Source of the DNA: Gemmata palustris | Lineage (GTDB): Bacteria > Planctomycetota > Planctomycetia > Gemmatales > Gemmataceae | NCBI RefSeq assembly: GCF_017939745.1 | Contig: NZ_JAGKQQ010000002.1 | Span: 124,001 to 188,000, forward strand | Direction of reading: 5' to 3' | Length of the DNA stretch: 64,000 nucleotides | Shown here: positions 29,806 through 40,752 of the stretch, piece after piece | Position numbering within the stretch: the stretch's first letter is position 1 | How the letters are laid out: every line of letters begins with the position of its first letter | The notes under the pieces: model-generated | The model's input: the letters and a program-made list of their open reading frames with translations, nothing else | The model's database searches: none | What the model was told of the DNA's origin: nothing | Program-made: the position numbers and the translations under genes

Positions 29806-30957
29806 TCAGCCAGACTTTTTCCCATTCGAGTTCGGCGCCTTTTGAACGAGGCGATCGAGGAACCACGTGTGCGCGTCCGCCAACAGGTGCGCTTCGTTGG
29901 GATCCACGACCCGTGGAACGGGTCTCGGAGCCGGTGGCGGCGGTGGTGGCGCAACGGTCGGCAGGGGGGCGGCGGCCGCCACTGCGGGGGCCACGATTGA
30001 AACCGACGGCGGCACCGGCGGGCGGGCATCGCGCATCAGCTCTTGGACCTGCCGCATCTGCTCGCACATCATCGCAGTGTGCTCCTGCTGCATCGTTGTG
30101 AACATCCGGGCCATCGTTACGAAGCACTGTTGGAACTGCTCCATCATCTCGCGGAGCGGAAGGCCGACCGCGTTCGTCGAGTCGGGCACCGGCACAAAGG
30201 GGGCCGGAACCCCGCTCATCCCGAACGGAACCGGCGGGTGCGCGGTCGAGGCGCCGACCCGCAGCAACAGCGAGATCTTCCCGAGTTCAATCAGATCGCC
30301 GTCGCGGAGCGACGTGACCCGGGTCGGGCGCCCGTTCAGAACGGTCCCCCCGCGGCTCAGCAAGTCGACGCACCAAATCCCCTCCCGCGTCTTCACAATG
30401 GCGCACTGAAAATACGCCACGGCCTCGTCCAAGAACCGGAGGTTACAGTTGGGATGGCGCCCGATCAGGGTGACCGGTTGATCGAGCGCGAAGCGCCCGT
30501 TCGGTCCACCCGGGGCGTGTACGTCGAGCGTCGCCAGCGGGACCGCGTCGGGGTTGAACCCGGGTTCGTGCCACTCGGATTCGCCCGGGAGTTCCCCCGT
30601 TGCGGTGATCTGAACGTCGAACATACCGATCCGGACCGTTTGCCCCGAGTGGATCCACCCGCGCCCCTGCCCCCCGTCGTCCCACAGCACACCCGTCCGG
30701 CTCCCGAGGTCGATGCAGTACGGCACCCCGTCGACGAGTTGCAGGTACGCGTGACACTGGCTCACGCTCGGATCGTCCAAGCGAACGCCGGCCCGCGGCG
30801 CGCGCCCCAAAAGGGCATACGGCTGTCCGATGCACTGGGACCGGACCTCCCCGCTCGTCCGGTGAACGGCGTGAACGTCGAGGCCGCCGGGTAGTCTGGT
30901 TGCCAAGGCGAATACTCCCGATGACGTAAGGGAAGTGGCACCATCTGACTGCGACAT
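29806..30957 (-). CDS. Protein with two FHA domains
   Basis: A cytosolic-looking 383-residue protein; the start at ATG 30957 is preferred over GTG 30966. The first FHA-like domain, at about 45-115, has LLGRAPRAGVRLDDPSVSQC and IDLGSRTGVLWDDG. The second, at about 150-230, has LIGRHPNCNLRFLDEAVAYF and VDLLSRGGTVLNGRP. Each shows the G-R...S pattern, although the second lacks the usual SxxH (AYFQC instead). FHA domains bind phosphothreonine, so a link to the Ser/Thr kinases of this genome is natural. A Met/Gln-rich helix follows at about 265-315, then a proline stretch (PPPPPPAPRP). The partner is unknown. Confidence 0.85.
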   Translation of the reverse strand: MSQSDGATSLTSSGVFALATRLPGGLDVHAVHRTSGEVRSQCIGQPYALLGRAPRAGVRLDDPSVSQCHAYLQLVDGVPYCIDLGSRTGVLWDDGGQGRGWIHSGQTVRIGMFDVQITATGELPGESEWHEPGFNPDAVPLATLDVHAPGGPNGRFALDQPVTLIGRHPNCNLRFLDEAVAYFQCAIVKTREGIWCVDLLSRGGTVLNGRPTRVTSLRDGDLIELGKISLLLRVGASTAHPPVPFGMSGVPAPFVPVPDSTNAVGLPLREMMEQFQQCFVTMARMFTTMQQEHTAMMCEQMRQVQELMRDARPPVPPSVSIVAPAVAAAAPLPTVAPPPPPPAPRPVPRVVDPNEAHLLADAHTWFLDRLVQKAPNSNGKKSG

Positions 30958-30966
30958 TCGGCACAC

Positions 30967-31562
30967 TCGGGACGAGACTATTTTGGAGGCGCCCGCCGGC
31001 GCGCAGGATTAATCCCCTGGGGCTACCAATCAGTCTAGAGCACGGGACCGCGTCGCGGAACCGGAGAAGTCACGAACGCCATTGGGGTCGAATCCACCAC
31101 ATTTCGCGCCCCAGTCGCACAGGGTTAGTTTGCTTGCCCCGGTATCGATTGGCACTGACTTTCTTTATCTTTTCTCCGTCCGCCCTTGTCTCCGACACTT
31201 CGGCACTACTGGGGCCGTTACCGCGGCCGAGCCCACGCTCGACACAAGGGTCAGCGCCCGCTCGAAGCTCGAGTCCCGCCCTCAAAGGGTCGAGCAAATG
31301 AGACGAAGCCTTGCACGAAATCCGGTACCCAATTACCCGCTTCTGAGCCGGGTCGCCCACACTCCCGTTAGTCTCAATAATAATTCAATCGTCCCTATCT
31401 ACGATTAATGTTTCGGCGAAACGGTGGTATCCGTTCAGAACAGGCGCGAATATTCATCGATTTTATCCGCACTTCCGTTGTAGACGGTGTAGTTGCCCGT
31501 TACCATTCCACCTCCTAACTCCGCTTTCGGTATTCGCCTAACACCAAACTCTGGAGTCGCCC
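30967..31562. other. Intergenic region, divergent promoters expected
   Basis: About 600 bases between the divergent FHA and GNAT genes. The only longish frame (31082-31408) has no domain and an unusual composition. The part around 31375-31500 is AT-rich compared with the surroundings and is the likeliest place for promoters, but no convincing -35/-10 pair was assigned. Confidence 0.45.
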
Positions 31563-32036
31563 GTGTCGACCGAATCCGAACTGCACTACATCTGCAAGCC
31601 CACCGCTCTACACCCCGTCGCCCGCGTGATCGATTTTCTCACCACGCAAGAATTCCTCGCCGATGAACCCGCGTGTAAGCGGCTCTGGGAACTCGTGTCC
31701 ACGCACTTCCGCACGCGCAGCAAGTTTCTCGCCGTGTGGAGCGGGGTGCGGTTCGTCGCAGTTCACCGCGAATTGGACGGGCGCGCGGACGGGTTCCTCC
31801 TCGTGAATGCTCCGGTCAACTGGCAGATCGATTACGTGGTCGTCAGCCCCGAGGCTCACGGCCGCGGCATCGCGTCCGCACTCGTGACCGAGACCGCGAA
31901 CCAAGCGTTCCTGCGGGGCGCCCCCTACGTCATGCTCACCAGCAAAGAGAGCCTGCGCCGCCTCTACGAAGGGTGCGGGTTCGTTCCCGTTTCCGAATCG
32001 CCCGCACTCGTCGCCGCAGACGGCACGACGATCTAA
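31563..32036 (+). CDS. GNAT-family N-acetyltransferase
   Basis: 157 residues from a GTG start. The acetyl-CoA binding motif A is VVVSPEAHGRGIASALVTE near residue 95, with the G-R-G-I-A pyrophosphate loop. It is followed by the motif B strand and helix ending in LYEGCGFVPVSE, a standard GNAT finish. The substrate (a protein N-terminus, an amine or an antibiotic) cannot be told. It lies 156 bases before glmS on the same strand; an association with amino-sugar metabolism would be attractive but is not shown. Confidence 0.8.
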   Translation: MSTESELHYICKPTALHPVARVIDFLTTQEFLADEPACKRLWELVSTHFRTRSKFLAVWSGVRFVAVHRELDGRADGFLLVNAPVNWQIDYVVVSPEAHGRGIASALVTETANQAFLRGAPYVMLTSKESLRRLYEGCGFVPVSESPALVAADGTTI

Positions 32037-32192
32037 GGGCCTTTTGCGACACGATCCGAGCCAAATTAAACAAGCCATTCGGCACCCCGAAGCTGCGCGG
32101 GCCGCGGACACACCGTGCCCCCAGCGGCCCCGCACCGACACACTTGTGTCTCCACTCAAAACTCTTTCTCCTTTGCACGCCGGAGTTACCCC

Positions 32193-34026
<1,834 letters not shown>

Positions 34027-34343
34027 TGGGTTAAATAGGCAATTTGAGATATGTGCGTCGAGGCTCGCAATAACAGGGATTTTTTCGCCTCGGCGCTCCA
34101 TCTCGTCACAGACTGTGATAATTTCCCCTTACGCTTTAACCCGGAGTTGACACAACAACATCTGACGCAAATCGGTTGGAATTTGAATCCGTCGCAGTAA
34201 CACCGGGCTCAAGTTTCAATCGAATCCGCGGGGCTCCATAATTGCCCGGAGCCACGAGGAACGGACGCCTCAAAATTATCTCTCAATTCCCCTCAGAACG
34301 GATTTCTGCGGGAATATCGCGAGAACTGCTGAGGAGCCGCTCC
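34027..34343. other. Intergenic region after glmS
   Basis: About 320 bases of lower GC than the flanking genes. No gene, RNA or strong hairpin was recognised apart from a short GGCTCC/GGAGCC hairpin around 34231-34253. Confidence 0.4.
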
Positions 34344-34560
34344 ATGCCAAGCGTAACCCATTCCACCCATCGGACTCCAGCCGCCTCCGGCACCGACGTA
34401 TCAAAACAAGCGCAACCGCGTCCTCCCGACCACCGCGGGCCAGTTAATCAAGGACCGTATCGGGCGCTTGGCCGTGTTCCTCGTGGGACCGTTCTTGGTC
34501 TGTGCGTACTTCGTGGTCGTAACCATGTTGAAGTTCACCGACCGGGGCACTAGTAGCTCC
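34344..34560 (+). pseudogene. Possible small membrane-protein gene with a frameshift
   Basis: An ATG at 34344 has a good ribosome site (GAGGAG seven bases upstream) and starts MPSVTHSTHRTPAASGT. In the +1 frame the sequence then reads KRNRVLPTTAGQLIKDRIGR followed by the hydrophobic LAVFLVGPFLVCAYFVVVTM and LKF. That is a convincing basic amphipathic segment plus a membrane helix. Joining the two requires one indel around 34390. The coding signal fades after about 34540. The same kind of damage affects the genes on both sides. No family was recognised, and the call is tentative. Confidence 0.3.
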
Positions 34561-35014
34561 TCGCTCGAGAGTCGCTCGATTTCCCCGCACGTGGGCGGGG
34601 CACGCACTCCGTTTCGCCTTTGCGGAACCCGGAGCACGGTTGAGTCGCGATTTCAGAAACAGTGCCAGCCAACACGAACAAGCAATCGCTCCCGATCACC
34701 ACTTCCAGCCAATCAGACGAATATCACAGGAAAACAACCACTAACAATGGCTAACATTTTCGGGGCCGCAATTGTTAGCCATTCGACACAAACACATAAA
34801 CCACAATTTGTTACGAAAAACGTCAAAAAAGCTCGCGCCCGCAGTGGGCGCTGATTGGTATTTCGTCTTTTGACCCCACCCAATCTGATCGCATGTCCAC
34901 AATTTTACGCCGCACCTCATGGGCACACGAACACTAAATGTCGAATCAGAAATGGCGTGCCGGAGTCGACGTTGATTTCGTAGGATTCGGCCACAGCCAC
35001 CACAGGAGCACCTC
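34561..35014. other. Intergenic region with an 11-bp inverted repeat
   Basis: About 450 bases of lower GC. AATGGCTAACA at 34746-34756 is exactly inverted at 34773-34783 with a 16-base loop. This could be an operator or a weak terminator. No gene was recognised. Confidence 0.4.
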
Positions 35015-35748
35015 GTGCCCGACGTTTTCGCCCCGGAGCCGAGTCGGGCCGACGAACTCGTCTCGTGCATCATGCCGACCCGCAACCGGCGCGTTCGTTC
35101 CGCTCGCGCGCTCCACAATTTCCTCGCGCAAGACTACCCGAATAAAGAACTCGTCGTGATCGACGACGGCACCGATTCCGTGGCGGATCTGGTCGCGGGC
35201 GCCCCGGCGTGCGCTACTTCCGGCTCCCCGGGGTGGTAACGATCGGCGAGAAGCGCGACCTCGCGTGCGAACTCGCGCGGGGCGTTAATCGCCCAGTGGG
35301 ACGACGACGACTGGTTCGCCGCCGACCGACTGAGCTACCAGACGGAACCGTTGCGCCCGGGCGCGGACGTCACCGGGCTGGTGACCGATCGCGTGCTCGT
35401 TTTGCCGGAAGGCGAGTTCTGGTCGATCCGCCCCGCTGCACGCGCGGATGTTCGCCGGGGACGTCCACGGGGCACGCTCGTGTTTCGCAAATCGCTACTC
35501 GACAATCAGATACGGTACCCAGCCGTTAACTGTGGCGAGGACGCGACCCTTCTCCGTGCCATACTCGGGCGCGGCCACCGGCTGTGCCGGCTCCCGAACC
35601 GCGGCACCTTCGTCTACGTCCGCCACGGCGCGAACGCTTGGCGCTTCGACACCGGGCCCATCTCGACCCCGACGGCTGGCTCCGTGTTGAAGCGCCGGAC
35701 ACGTTTCCCCGTGGCACACTGGATCACTACCGATTAGCCGCGAGGTAA
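35015..35748 (+). pseudogene. Glycosyltransferase family 2 gene broken by multiple indels
   Basis: A GT2 gene that starts at GTG 35015 (ribosome site AGGAG) with LVSCIMPTRNRRVRSARALH and KELVVIDDGTDSVADLV, the nucleotide-binding start of the GT-A fold. The frame changes near 35200 (RYFRLPGVVTIGEKRDLACE), changes back near 35282 (LIAQWDDDDWFAADRLSYQ, the DxD region), shifts briefly around 35445-35470 (MFAGDVHG) and again near 35655 (LDPDGWLRVEAPDTFPRG). It would end at the TAA at 35746-35748. Reading across these points gives a coherent protein of about 240 residues. At least five indels are needed, so as given it is not translatable into one protein. Confidence 0.75.
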
Positions 35749-35756
35749 CACCGGGA

Positions 35757-35899
35757 AGGTGAACCCCGCCCGCCAGGGCGGGGTGCTCGCCTCCACCCAC
35801 CGCCCTGGCGGGCGGGGTTCACCTGGGGTCGGGGCGAGCAGTCGATGCGAGCGCCAGGGCGATGAGCACACCCACCGCCCTGGCGGGCGGGGTTCACCT
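35757..35899. repeat. Three copies of a 25-base palindromic-type repeat
   Basis: The 25-base unit CCGCCCTGGCGGGCGGGGTT plus CACCT occurs at 35800-35824 and 35875-35899, and as an exact reverse complement at 35757-35781. The first two copies face each other with 18 bases between, giving a perfect 25-bp stem just after the broken GT2 gene. The unit itself is partly self-complementary (CCGCCCTGGCGGG). It resembles REP-like intergenic repeats. Confidence 0.75.
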
Positions 35900-35926
35900 G
35901 TGGTTTTGAGAAGGCAGGAAGTGCAA

Positions 35927-35953
35927 AAGCCGGGCGCAACGTGCGCCCGGCTT
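35927..35953 (-). terminator. Rho-independent terminator of the 36006-36884 gene
   Basis: A 12-bp perfect stem (AAGCCGGGCGCA with TGCGCCCGGCTT) and a three-base loop. On the minus strand it is followed by TTTT. It lies about 50 bases past the stop codon of the reverse-strand gene and could also act on the plus strand. Confidence 0.7.
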
Positions 35954-36005
35954 CGTTATTGGCACTCTCCTCTTCCCCTTCAATCCGCGAAGCGAACAGC
36001 GATAG

Positions 36006-36884
36006 TCACTTCTTCAGAGCACCGACCTTCGCGGCGTTGGTAATCGTGCTCTGAAGTGTGATCGACCCGGAGTCGGGGAGTTCGGCGGTGATGTCGATGA
36101 TCGTTTCTCCCTTCGCGTCCTCGAATTCGACAGTGCCATCAATGCACGTATCGAGCGTGCCCTTGAGGACCACTTTGCTACCGGCCGTGGTCTTGAACGA
36201 TTGTCCGTCGAGTTCGACCTCGGTCACAATAACCGTGACCGTGAGCTCGATGACACCGAACTGCGCCCCGTTCCGCTTATAGGCTTTCAGCAACGTCCCT
36301 TCGATCGTCGATTTCTCCGCATCGACCTTCATCTTGTCGTCGCCGAGTGTTTTGAACATTTTCGCGCTCTCGGCGGCGGGCACCTTCCAGTTCTCGCCAA
36401 CCTTGACCGCGTTTTGGGGCATGAAGTCCCGACTGTTCGGCCTGTTGTTCTTCTTGAAGCTCTTGTATAACTCCGGCGCGTCGCGTTCGTCGAGCGCCTT
36501 GCCGTCAATGCTGAACTGGTACGCACCGCCCTTCTCTTCAATGAGAACGGCCTTCCCCGCGTACACGGCCCTGGCTTTCTCACCCCGAACGGTTTTCTCG
36601 GCGACGGTATATTTTCGCAGCAGTTTCGTGGCCCGGGAGTCGCCGGCCTTCTTCTCCAGGATCTCCTCGGTGTAGGACTCGCGCGAGTCCGTTGTCGCGT
36701 CGTCCTTTTCGTTCGTGTCGGCGGTGTCGACGAAAACCGTGACCTTCGTCCCCTCGCTCTTCTCGGTCGCGCTCGTGTCGCCCTTCTTGCCCTGATAGAG
36801 CTTGATGGTGTACGTTTCGTCGGCGGCCCCGGCGCCCGCGGCACTCAACCCGACCACGAGCACACTCGCCAGTAACGTCCTCAT
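36006..36884 (-). CDS. Secreted protein of unknown function
   Basis: 292 residues from the ATG at 36884, where a typical signal peptide begins (MRTLLASVLVVGLSAAGAGA). The frame continues upstream without resembling protein. The mature protein is Lys/Glu/Thr-rich with many predicted beta-strands, and has no cysteine except one (DTCIDG). Its segments (AGKAVLIEEKGGAYQFSIDG, VGENWKVPAAESAKMFKTLG, GTLLKAYKRNGAQFGVIELT) resemble periplasmic beta-sheet proteins often annotated as hypothetical in planctomycetes. No catalytic site is visible. It may be the last gene of a reverse-strand unit that includes the glycosyltransferase-like gene upstream. Confidence 0.7.
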   Translation of the reverse strand: MRTLLASVLVVGLSAAGAGAADETYTIKLYQGKKGDTSATEKSEGTKVTVFVDTADTNEKDDATTDSRESYTEEILEKKAGDSRATKLLRKYTVAEKTVRGEKARAVYAGKAVLIEEKGGAYQFSIDGKALDERDAPELYKSFKKNNRPNSRDFMPQNAVKVGENWKVPAAESAKMFKTLGDDKMKVDAEKSTIEGTLLKAYKRNGAQFGVIELTVTVIVTEVELDGQSFKTTAGSKVVLKGTLDTCIDGTVEFEDAKGETIIDITAELPDSGSITLQSTITNAAKVGALKK

Positions 36885-37018
36885 CGACTTTCTCCGCGTT
36901 GCGTTTGGTGCGCCCGGGCCGAACGCCCGGTTCTCCCTACGAAGCGGAAATCTCGATTGGGTGTTACCCGAGAGTTGTTCGACCCGCATCCGCGGGACGG
37001 TCGCGGCAGTTGGGGAAG

Positions 37019-37912
37019 TTATTTCGGAAGGTACCCGCGGTACGCCGGTGAGAAGCCGATCCCGAACGCCTCGCCGGGACCGTGGTAGTGCCCCTGGGTC
37101 GAATTGTCCCCGCCCGTGTGGTCGCCGAGGCTCGGTACGTGGAAGTAGCTCTTCCGCCCCAGTTCACTCACGGCCAGCGAAATCACCTCATCGGTTCCGA
37201 CCGTGTCACCGTGGGTCCGAACGGTGCGCGAGCTCAGAAGCGCCCGAAGGCCCGTGCGCGTGAAGCACCACGCCAGCGCGCCCCACGTGCCCGCCCCCAC
37301 TGGCACGTGGCGCCAACCGGCCGGTCCGCTCGCATCGGGCAGGTTGTGGCGCGGCGTGTATAGAGAAACGTACCCCCAACTGTCGCGCGGGAGTACGTCG
37401 ATCGCGTGCTGAAGGGCCAGCGCCGCATACGAGCTGAACCGCACGTCGTCCTCACAAATCAGGAGAAACGGCGCGCCCGTTCCCTCGAGCATCCACCGGG
37501 CCGCCGACAGCCAGTTCCCCCACAACCCGAGTCGGGCGGCGTTCGGGTGAAGGACCAGCCCCGGGTGCTCGGGCACCGGCGCCGCGGGTTCGGCGAAGAC
37601 GTGAACCGGTTGCGCGAACCCCGCGCGCCGGAGTTCCGCGAGCGTTTGTGGCAGCGTCGCGACCGGGCGCGGCGCGGTGATGACCCCGACCGCGACGAGG
37701 TCGGGGTGGTACTCGACGCGGACGCCCGGCGCATCCGGCTCGGTGCCCCCGGCGGATGCGGGTTCGTGGTCCACATACGGGCACCGTGCCCGGCACGTTT
37801 CGCTCGGCACCAACCCCGTGCGGAGCACGAGTCGGTCCGAGTAACACAACCACCGGTCGGGGAGCAACTCCTCCCCGCGGTGCCGGCACGCGGGCAAATG
37901 GGCGGAAGACAT
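37019..37912 (-). CDS. Glycosyltransferase-like protein with an N-terminal Cys/His motif
   Basis: 297 residues from the ATG at 37912 (an in-frame start at 37951 adds 13). Near the N-terminus is CRHRGEELLPDRWLCYSDRL, and further on CRARCPYVDHE; together these four cysteines could bind zinc. The middle has VAVGVITAPRPVATLPQTLA and then LLICEDDVRFSSYAALALQ. The acidic EDD after a hydrophobic strand is typical of the DxD metal site of GT-A enzymes (GT2/GT25-like). The C-terminal part has a His-rich HVPSLGDHTGG. A role in glycosylation is likely; donor and acceptor are unknown. It lies 82 bases after the membrane-protein gene in the same orientation. Confidence 0.55.
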   Translation of the reverse strand: MSSAHLPACRHRGEELLPDRWLCYSDRLVLRTGLVPSETCRARCPYVDHEPASAGGTEPDAPGVRVEYHPDLVAVGVITAPRPVATLPQTLAELRRAGFAQPVHVFAEPAAPVPEHPGLVLHPNAARLGLWGNWLSAARWMLEGTGAPFLLICEDDVRFSSYAALALQHAIDVLPRDSWGYVSLYTPRHNLPDASGPAGWRHVPVGAGTWGALAWCFTRTGLRALLSSRTVRTHGDTVGTDEVISLAVSELGRKSYFHVPSLGDHTGGDNSTQGHYHGPGEAFGIGFSPAYRGYLPK

Positions 37913-37993
37913 TTTGGCAGGGTCTCTCGATGAGATCCGGGAACGAACCACGGCGCCCGATCGACTCGTTTTGCTGTGCTGTTTTGTCCGCGA

Positions 37994-38827
37994 TCACGCG
38001 GGGGTCACAACGAGCGCGGGAACACCGGGTTCGTCCGACTCGCACACAAAGCGGCTCGCCCCGTTCGCGCGCCAGGTGCTCGTCACCCAAACCAATTCCA
38101 CGCGCTGCCCCGCGACGAGGATCGCGCCCCGCAGGAGCGCCCCCGTACCGTCCACCCGGTGCATCAAGCGGAGGGTCGCCTCGTGGATCACGTCCGTGCC
38201 CCCGAGCGCCCGCCAGAACGGTTCGGACGGGCTCGACTCTTCGGGCACGTACCGGAGCACCGTTCCGGGCGCCCGGCCCAGCGCCCCGGCCAGTTCCGCC
38301 GCCGGTCCGCGCGCCGGTTCCCCCGCTACCGCGAGCGTCACGCGGACCTCGCGCGGCACCGCGTCGAGGTCCGGGGACACCACTTTCGGGACCATGTGGG
38401 TCGAGGACCCTGACGAACTCGCCGGGCACGCGGGGTACGCCCTGGAGCCGTGGGTCCACGCGGTGTACTCGCCCCAGACCGCGACCAGGTCGTTACCCGT
38501 AGTGCCGCCCGGGACCGGGTGGGTGATCGGGAGCGCGGTGACGGCGTAGCGGGTCACTCCCGACTCGGTAAGCGGGTTCGCGGGGACGGTCGTCGCCGGG
38601 TTGTCGTAGACCTTCACGTGGAGCGCCCTCAACTGGAACTCGGCGTTATCGGCATCGATCACGCCGCCAATGGTGATCCGCCCGCTCGCGCAGGGGGCGC
38701 TGTTGATGGTTATGGTCGGGGTCGCGAAACGTGCCATGACGATCGCCTTCAAAAGCACATAGCCGAAGGAGAGGCCGGCCAGAATTCCGCCGAAGCCCAC
38801 CAGCGCGAATTGGGCGAAATGGTCCAT
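37994..38827 (-). CDS. Membrane-anchored protein, translationally coupled to a Ser/Thr kinase
   Basis: 277 residues. The start codon overlaps the stop of the upstream kinase gene in TAATG (38825-38829), so both are probably translated together. Residues about 6-32 (FALVGFGGILAGLSFGYVLL) form one membrane helix, and the rest appears exported or cytosolic without a recognisable family. The middle has beta-rich sequence (LRALHVKVYDNPATTVPANP), and the C-terminus is rich in Arg, Val and Glu. The frame is open far upstream into the kinase gene, but that part is only the antiphase of the kinase. The coupling suggests a substrate, sensor or modulator of the kinase; this is inference. Confidence 0.7.
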   Translation of the reverse strand: MDHFAQFALVGFGGILAGLSFGYVLLKAIVMARFATPTITINSAPCASGRITIGGVIDADNAEFQLRALHVKVYDNPATTVPANPLTESGVTRYAVTALPITHPVPGGTTGNDLVAVWGEYTAWTHGSRAYPACPASSSGSSTHMVPKVVSPDLDAVPREVRVTLAVAGEPARGPAAELAGALGRAPGTVLRYVPEESSPSEPFWRALGGTDVIHEATLRLMHRVDGTGALLRGAILVAGQRVELVWVTSTWRANGASRFVCESDEPGVPALVVTPA

Positions 38828-40752
38828 TACGGTCCCTCCGGGGCACGCGGTTTGGAGTCGATGAGTAGGGGAATAGAAGCGCCGTCCAGCGTCAGGTTCG
38901 AGAACAGGCCCTCGCTCCTGCGGGTGTACACACCGAACGGCCCGGTCGCGGGCAGTTGGAGCTCGGGCACAGCGCCCCCGAGTTCCTTGTACTCCACGTC
39001 GTTGAACCACACCTCGGCCAATCGCTTGTTCCGCACGATCACGCGGAGCTTGTTCTCCTCGTGCAGGGCCGGAACCGGCGCGCTCTCCAGGGTCTTCCCG
39101 TGAACGGTAGGGAGTTGCGCGTCGAACCGGTAGCTCTCGACCGACCGGTTGAGATGGGCCTTGTTGTCGCGGTCCACGACGATCTGGATCAACTCGAAGT
39201 CCACCGTGCCGGTGGCCGGGTTCAACCGGTGCCCCAGGAACAGCCCGATCCAGCCGACGTTGTTGAGTTGCCGAAGCGTCGCGCAAAACTCCCACGAATC
39301 GGCCCTTGCCTCGCCGAGCTGGAGCAAGCCGACCACGTCGGTCGATACCTTGAGCCGGTTCGCGGGGAGTATTTCCCACTTGCACTCCGCGCGGCCCGTG
39401 GGCCAAACCAGCTCCTTCACCGCGGGCACCTTCGGGGCGGGCTCCACGTGTGCGATCGCCCCCGAGCGATTTCCCCCGGCATAGACCACGTAGCCGATGA
39501 AGCCGGCCAACAGGAGCACGGTCCCGGCCCCGACCGCGGCGGGCTTCAGCCAGTCCCCCGGAGCCGCGGCGCGCCGCGCGTGGGGCGCGACCGCCGGCCG
39601 GGTCGTTTCCGCCAGCCACGCTTCGAGGTCGGCGGCCAAATCCTGCGCGGTCCGGTAACGATCGCGAACCTCTTTGGCGAGGCACTTCAGGCAGACGCGC
39701 TCGAGTTCCTCGGGAACGGCGGGCTCGACGGTGCGGGGCGGGCGCGGCTCGCGCCGTAGGATCAGTTCCCGGTACTCTTCGATGTGCGTGGCCCGGAACA
39801 GCGCCCGCCCGGTGAGCAGTTCGTAGAGCACGGCCCCGAGCGCGTAGATGTCCGCGCGCCCGTCGAGCAAGTGCGTGTCCCCGCGGATCTGTTCGGGCGG
39901 CATGTACGCGAGGGTGCCCGCCACCCGGCTCCGCTCCGCGAACAGTTCGTCCTCGCGAACGGCCAACCCGAAGTCGGTGAGGTAGACGTTACCGGACCGG
40001 TCGAGCAAGATGTTGGCGGGCTTGACGTCCCGGTGAACGAGCCCGGCGAGGTGCGCCGCGTTCAGCGCACCGGCCACCGACGCGACGATGCGCGCGGCCC
40101 GATCGAACGGGAGCCGGCCGGCTTCGGCGCGGACCCGAAGGCTCTCGCCCTCGACGAACTCCGAAACGATGTACCACCCACTCGCGCTCTCGACCACGTC
40201 GTGAACCTGAACGAGCGCCGGGTGCCGCAGCGCGGCCGCCTTGCGAGCCTCCCGGAGAAACGTGTCGCGCGGGAGCTCGCGCCCGGGCTCGCGCGGAATT
40301 TGGGCCTTCACCGCCACGAATTTTTGCAGCACCGGGTCGAACGCCTGCCACACCTCGCCGAACGCCCCTCGACCCACCATGCGAACGAGCCGGTAGCGCC
40401 CCAGGAGCTGGCCGGGCGCGGTCGATTCGTTGCACCCGGTTCCGACGAAGAACGCGGGAGCCGGTTGCGGAAAGCTGAGCGTCCCGCGCCCGTCCGCGGA
40501 AATCGTGGGTTCGCCGTTCGGCCCCGAAATGTCGAGGGACGGCGGGCCGAGTGGGGGAAGGAGCTTGTTGTGCGATTCGACGGTCGGTGCGAGTTGCGGC
40601 TCCCCGCACATTCCGAGCAAGTGGTCCAACCGCCCGGCGACTTCGGGGTCGGTGGTTCGCAGCTCTTGCAAGTAGCGCTCGGCCCCCGCGGTATCGAGCG
40701 CGAAGAGTTCGTCGAGGGCCGCGTTCAGGCGCTGGTCCGAGTCGGGTTCCAT
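38827..40752 (-). CDS. Transmembrane serine/threonine protein kinase (PknB/Hanks type)
   Basis: 641 residues. The kinase domain lies at about 120-380: glycine loop VGRGAFGEV (126-134), catalytic Lys149 in VAVKA, HRD at 240-242 in VHRDVKPANILL, DFG at 260-262, PPE at 285-287 in the APE position, and [19 protein letters not shown]. All residues needed for activity are present. A membrane helix follows at about 404-424. The C-terminal 215 residues, probably periplasmic, contain a beta-rich domain (WEFCATLRQLNNVGWIGLFL, VDFELIQIVVDRDNK) that resembles LamG/DUF1080-type folds and may sense ligands. The N-terminal 115 residues are an acidic helix plus a Pro-rich linker. It is followed by a coupled membrane-protein gene. 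Confidence 0.9.
   Translation of the reverse strand: MEPDSDQRLNAALDELFALDTAGAERYLQELRTTDPEVAGRLDHLLGMCGEPQLAPTVESHNKLLPPLGPPSLDISGPNGEPTISADGRGTLSFPQPAPAFFVGTGCNESTAPGQLLGRYRLVRMVGRGAFGEVWQAFDPVLQKFVAVKAQIPREPGRELPRDTFLREARKAAALRHPALVQVHDVVESASGWYIVSEFVEGESLRVRAEAGRLPFDRAARIVASVAGALNAAHLAGLVHRDVKPANILLDRSGNVYLTDFGLAVREDELFAERSRVAGTLAYMPPEQIRGDTHLLDGRADIYALGAVLYELLTGRALFRATHIEEYRELILRREPRPPRTVEPAVPEELERVCLKCLAKEVRDRYRTAQDLAADLEAWLAETTRPAVAPHARRAAAPGDWLKPAAVGAGTVLLLAGFIGYVVYAGGNRSGAIAHVEPAPKVPAVKELVWPTGRAECKWEILPANRLKVSTDVVGLLQLGEARADSWEFCATLRQLNNVGWIGLFLGHRLNPATGTVDFELIQIVVDRDNKAHLNRSVESYRFDAQLPTVHGKTLESAPVPALHEENKLRVIVRNKRLAEVWFNDVEYKELGGAVPELQLPATGPFGVYTRRSEGLFSNLTLDGASIPLLIDSKPRAPEGP

Noticed and set aside
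32037-32192. glmS-type ribozyme or riboswitch upstream of glmS
   Set aside because: Only 156 bases, without the paired elements expected; such ribozymes are known mainly from Firmicutes.
35757-35899. CRISPR array
   Set aside because: Only three units, one of them inverted, spacers unequal, no cas genes.
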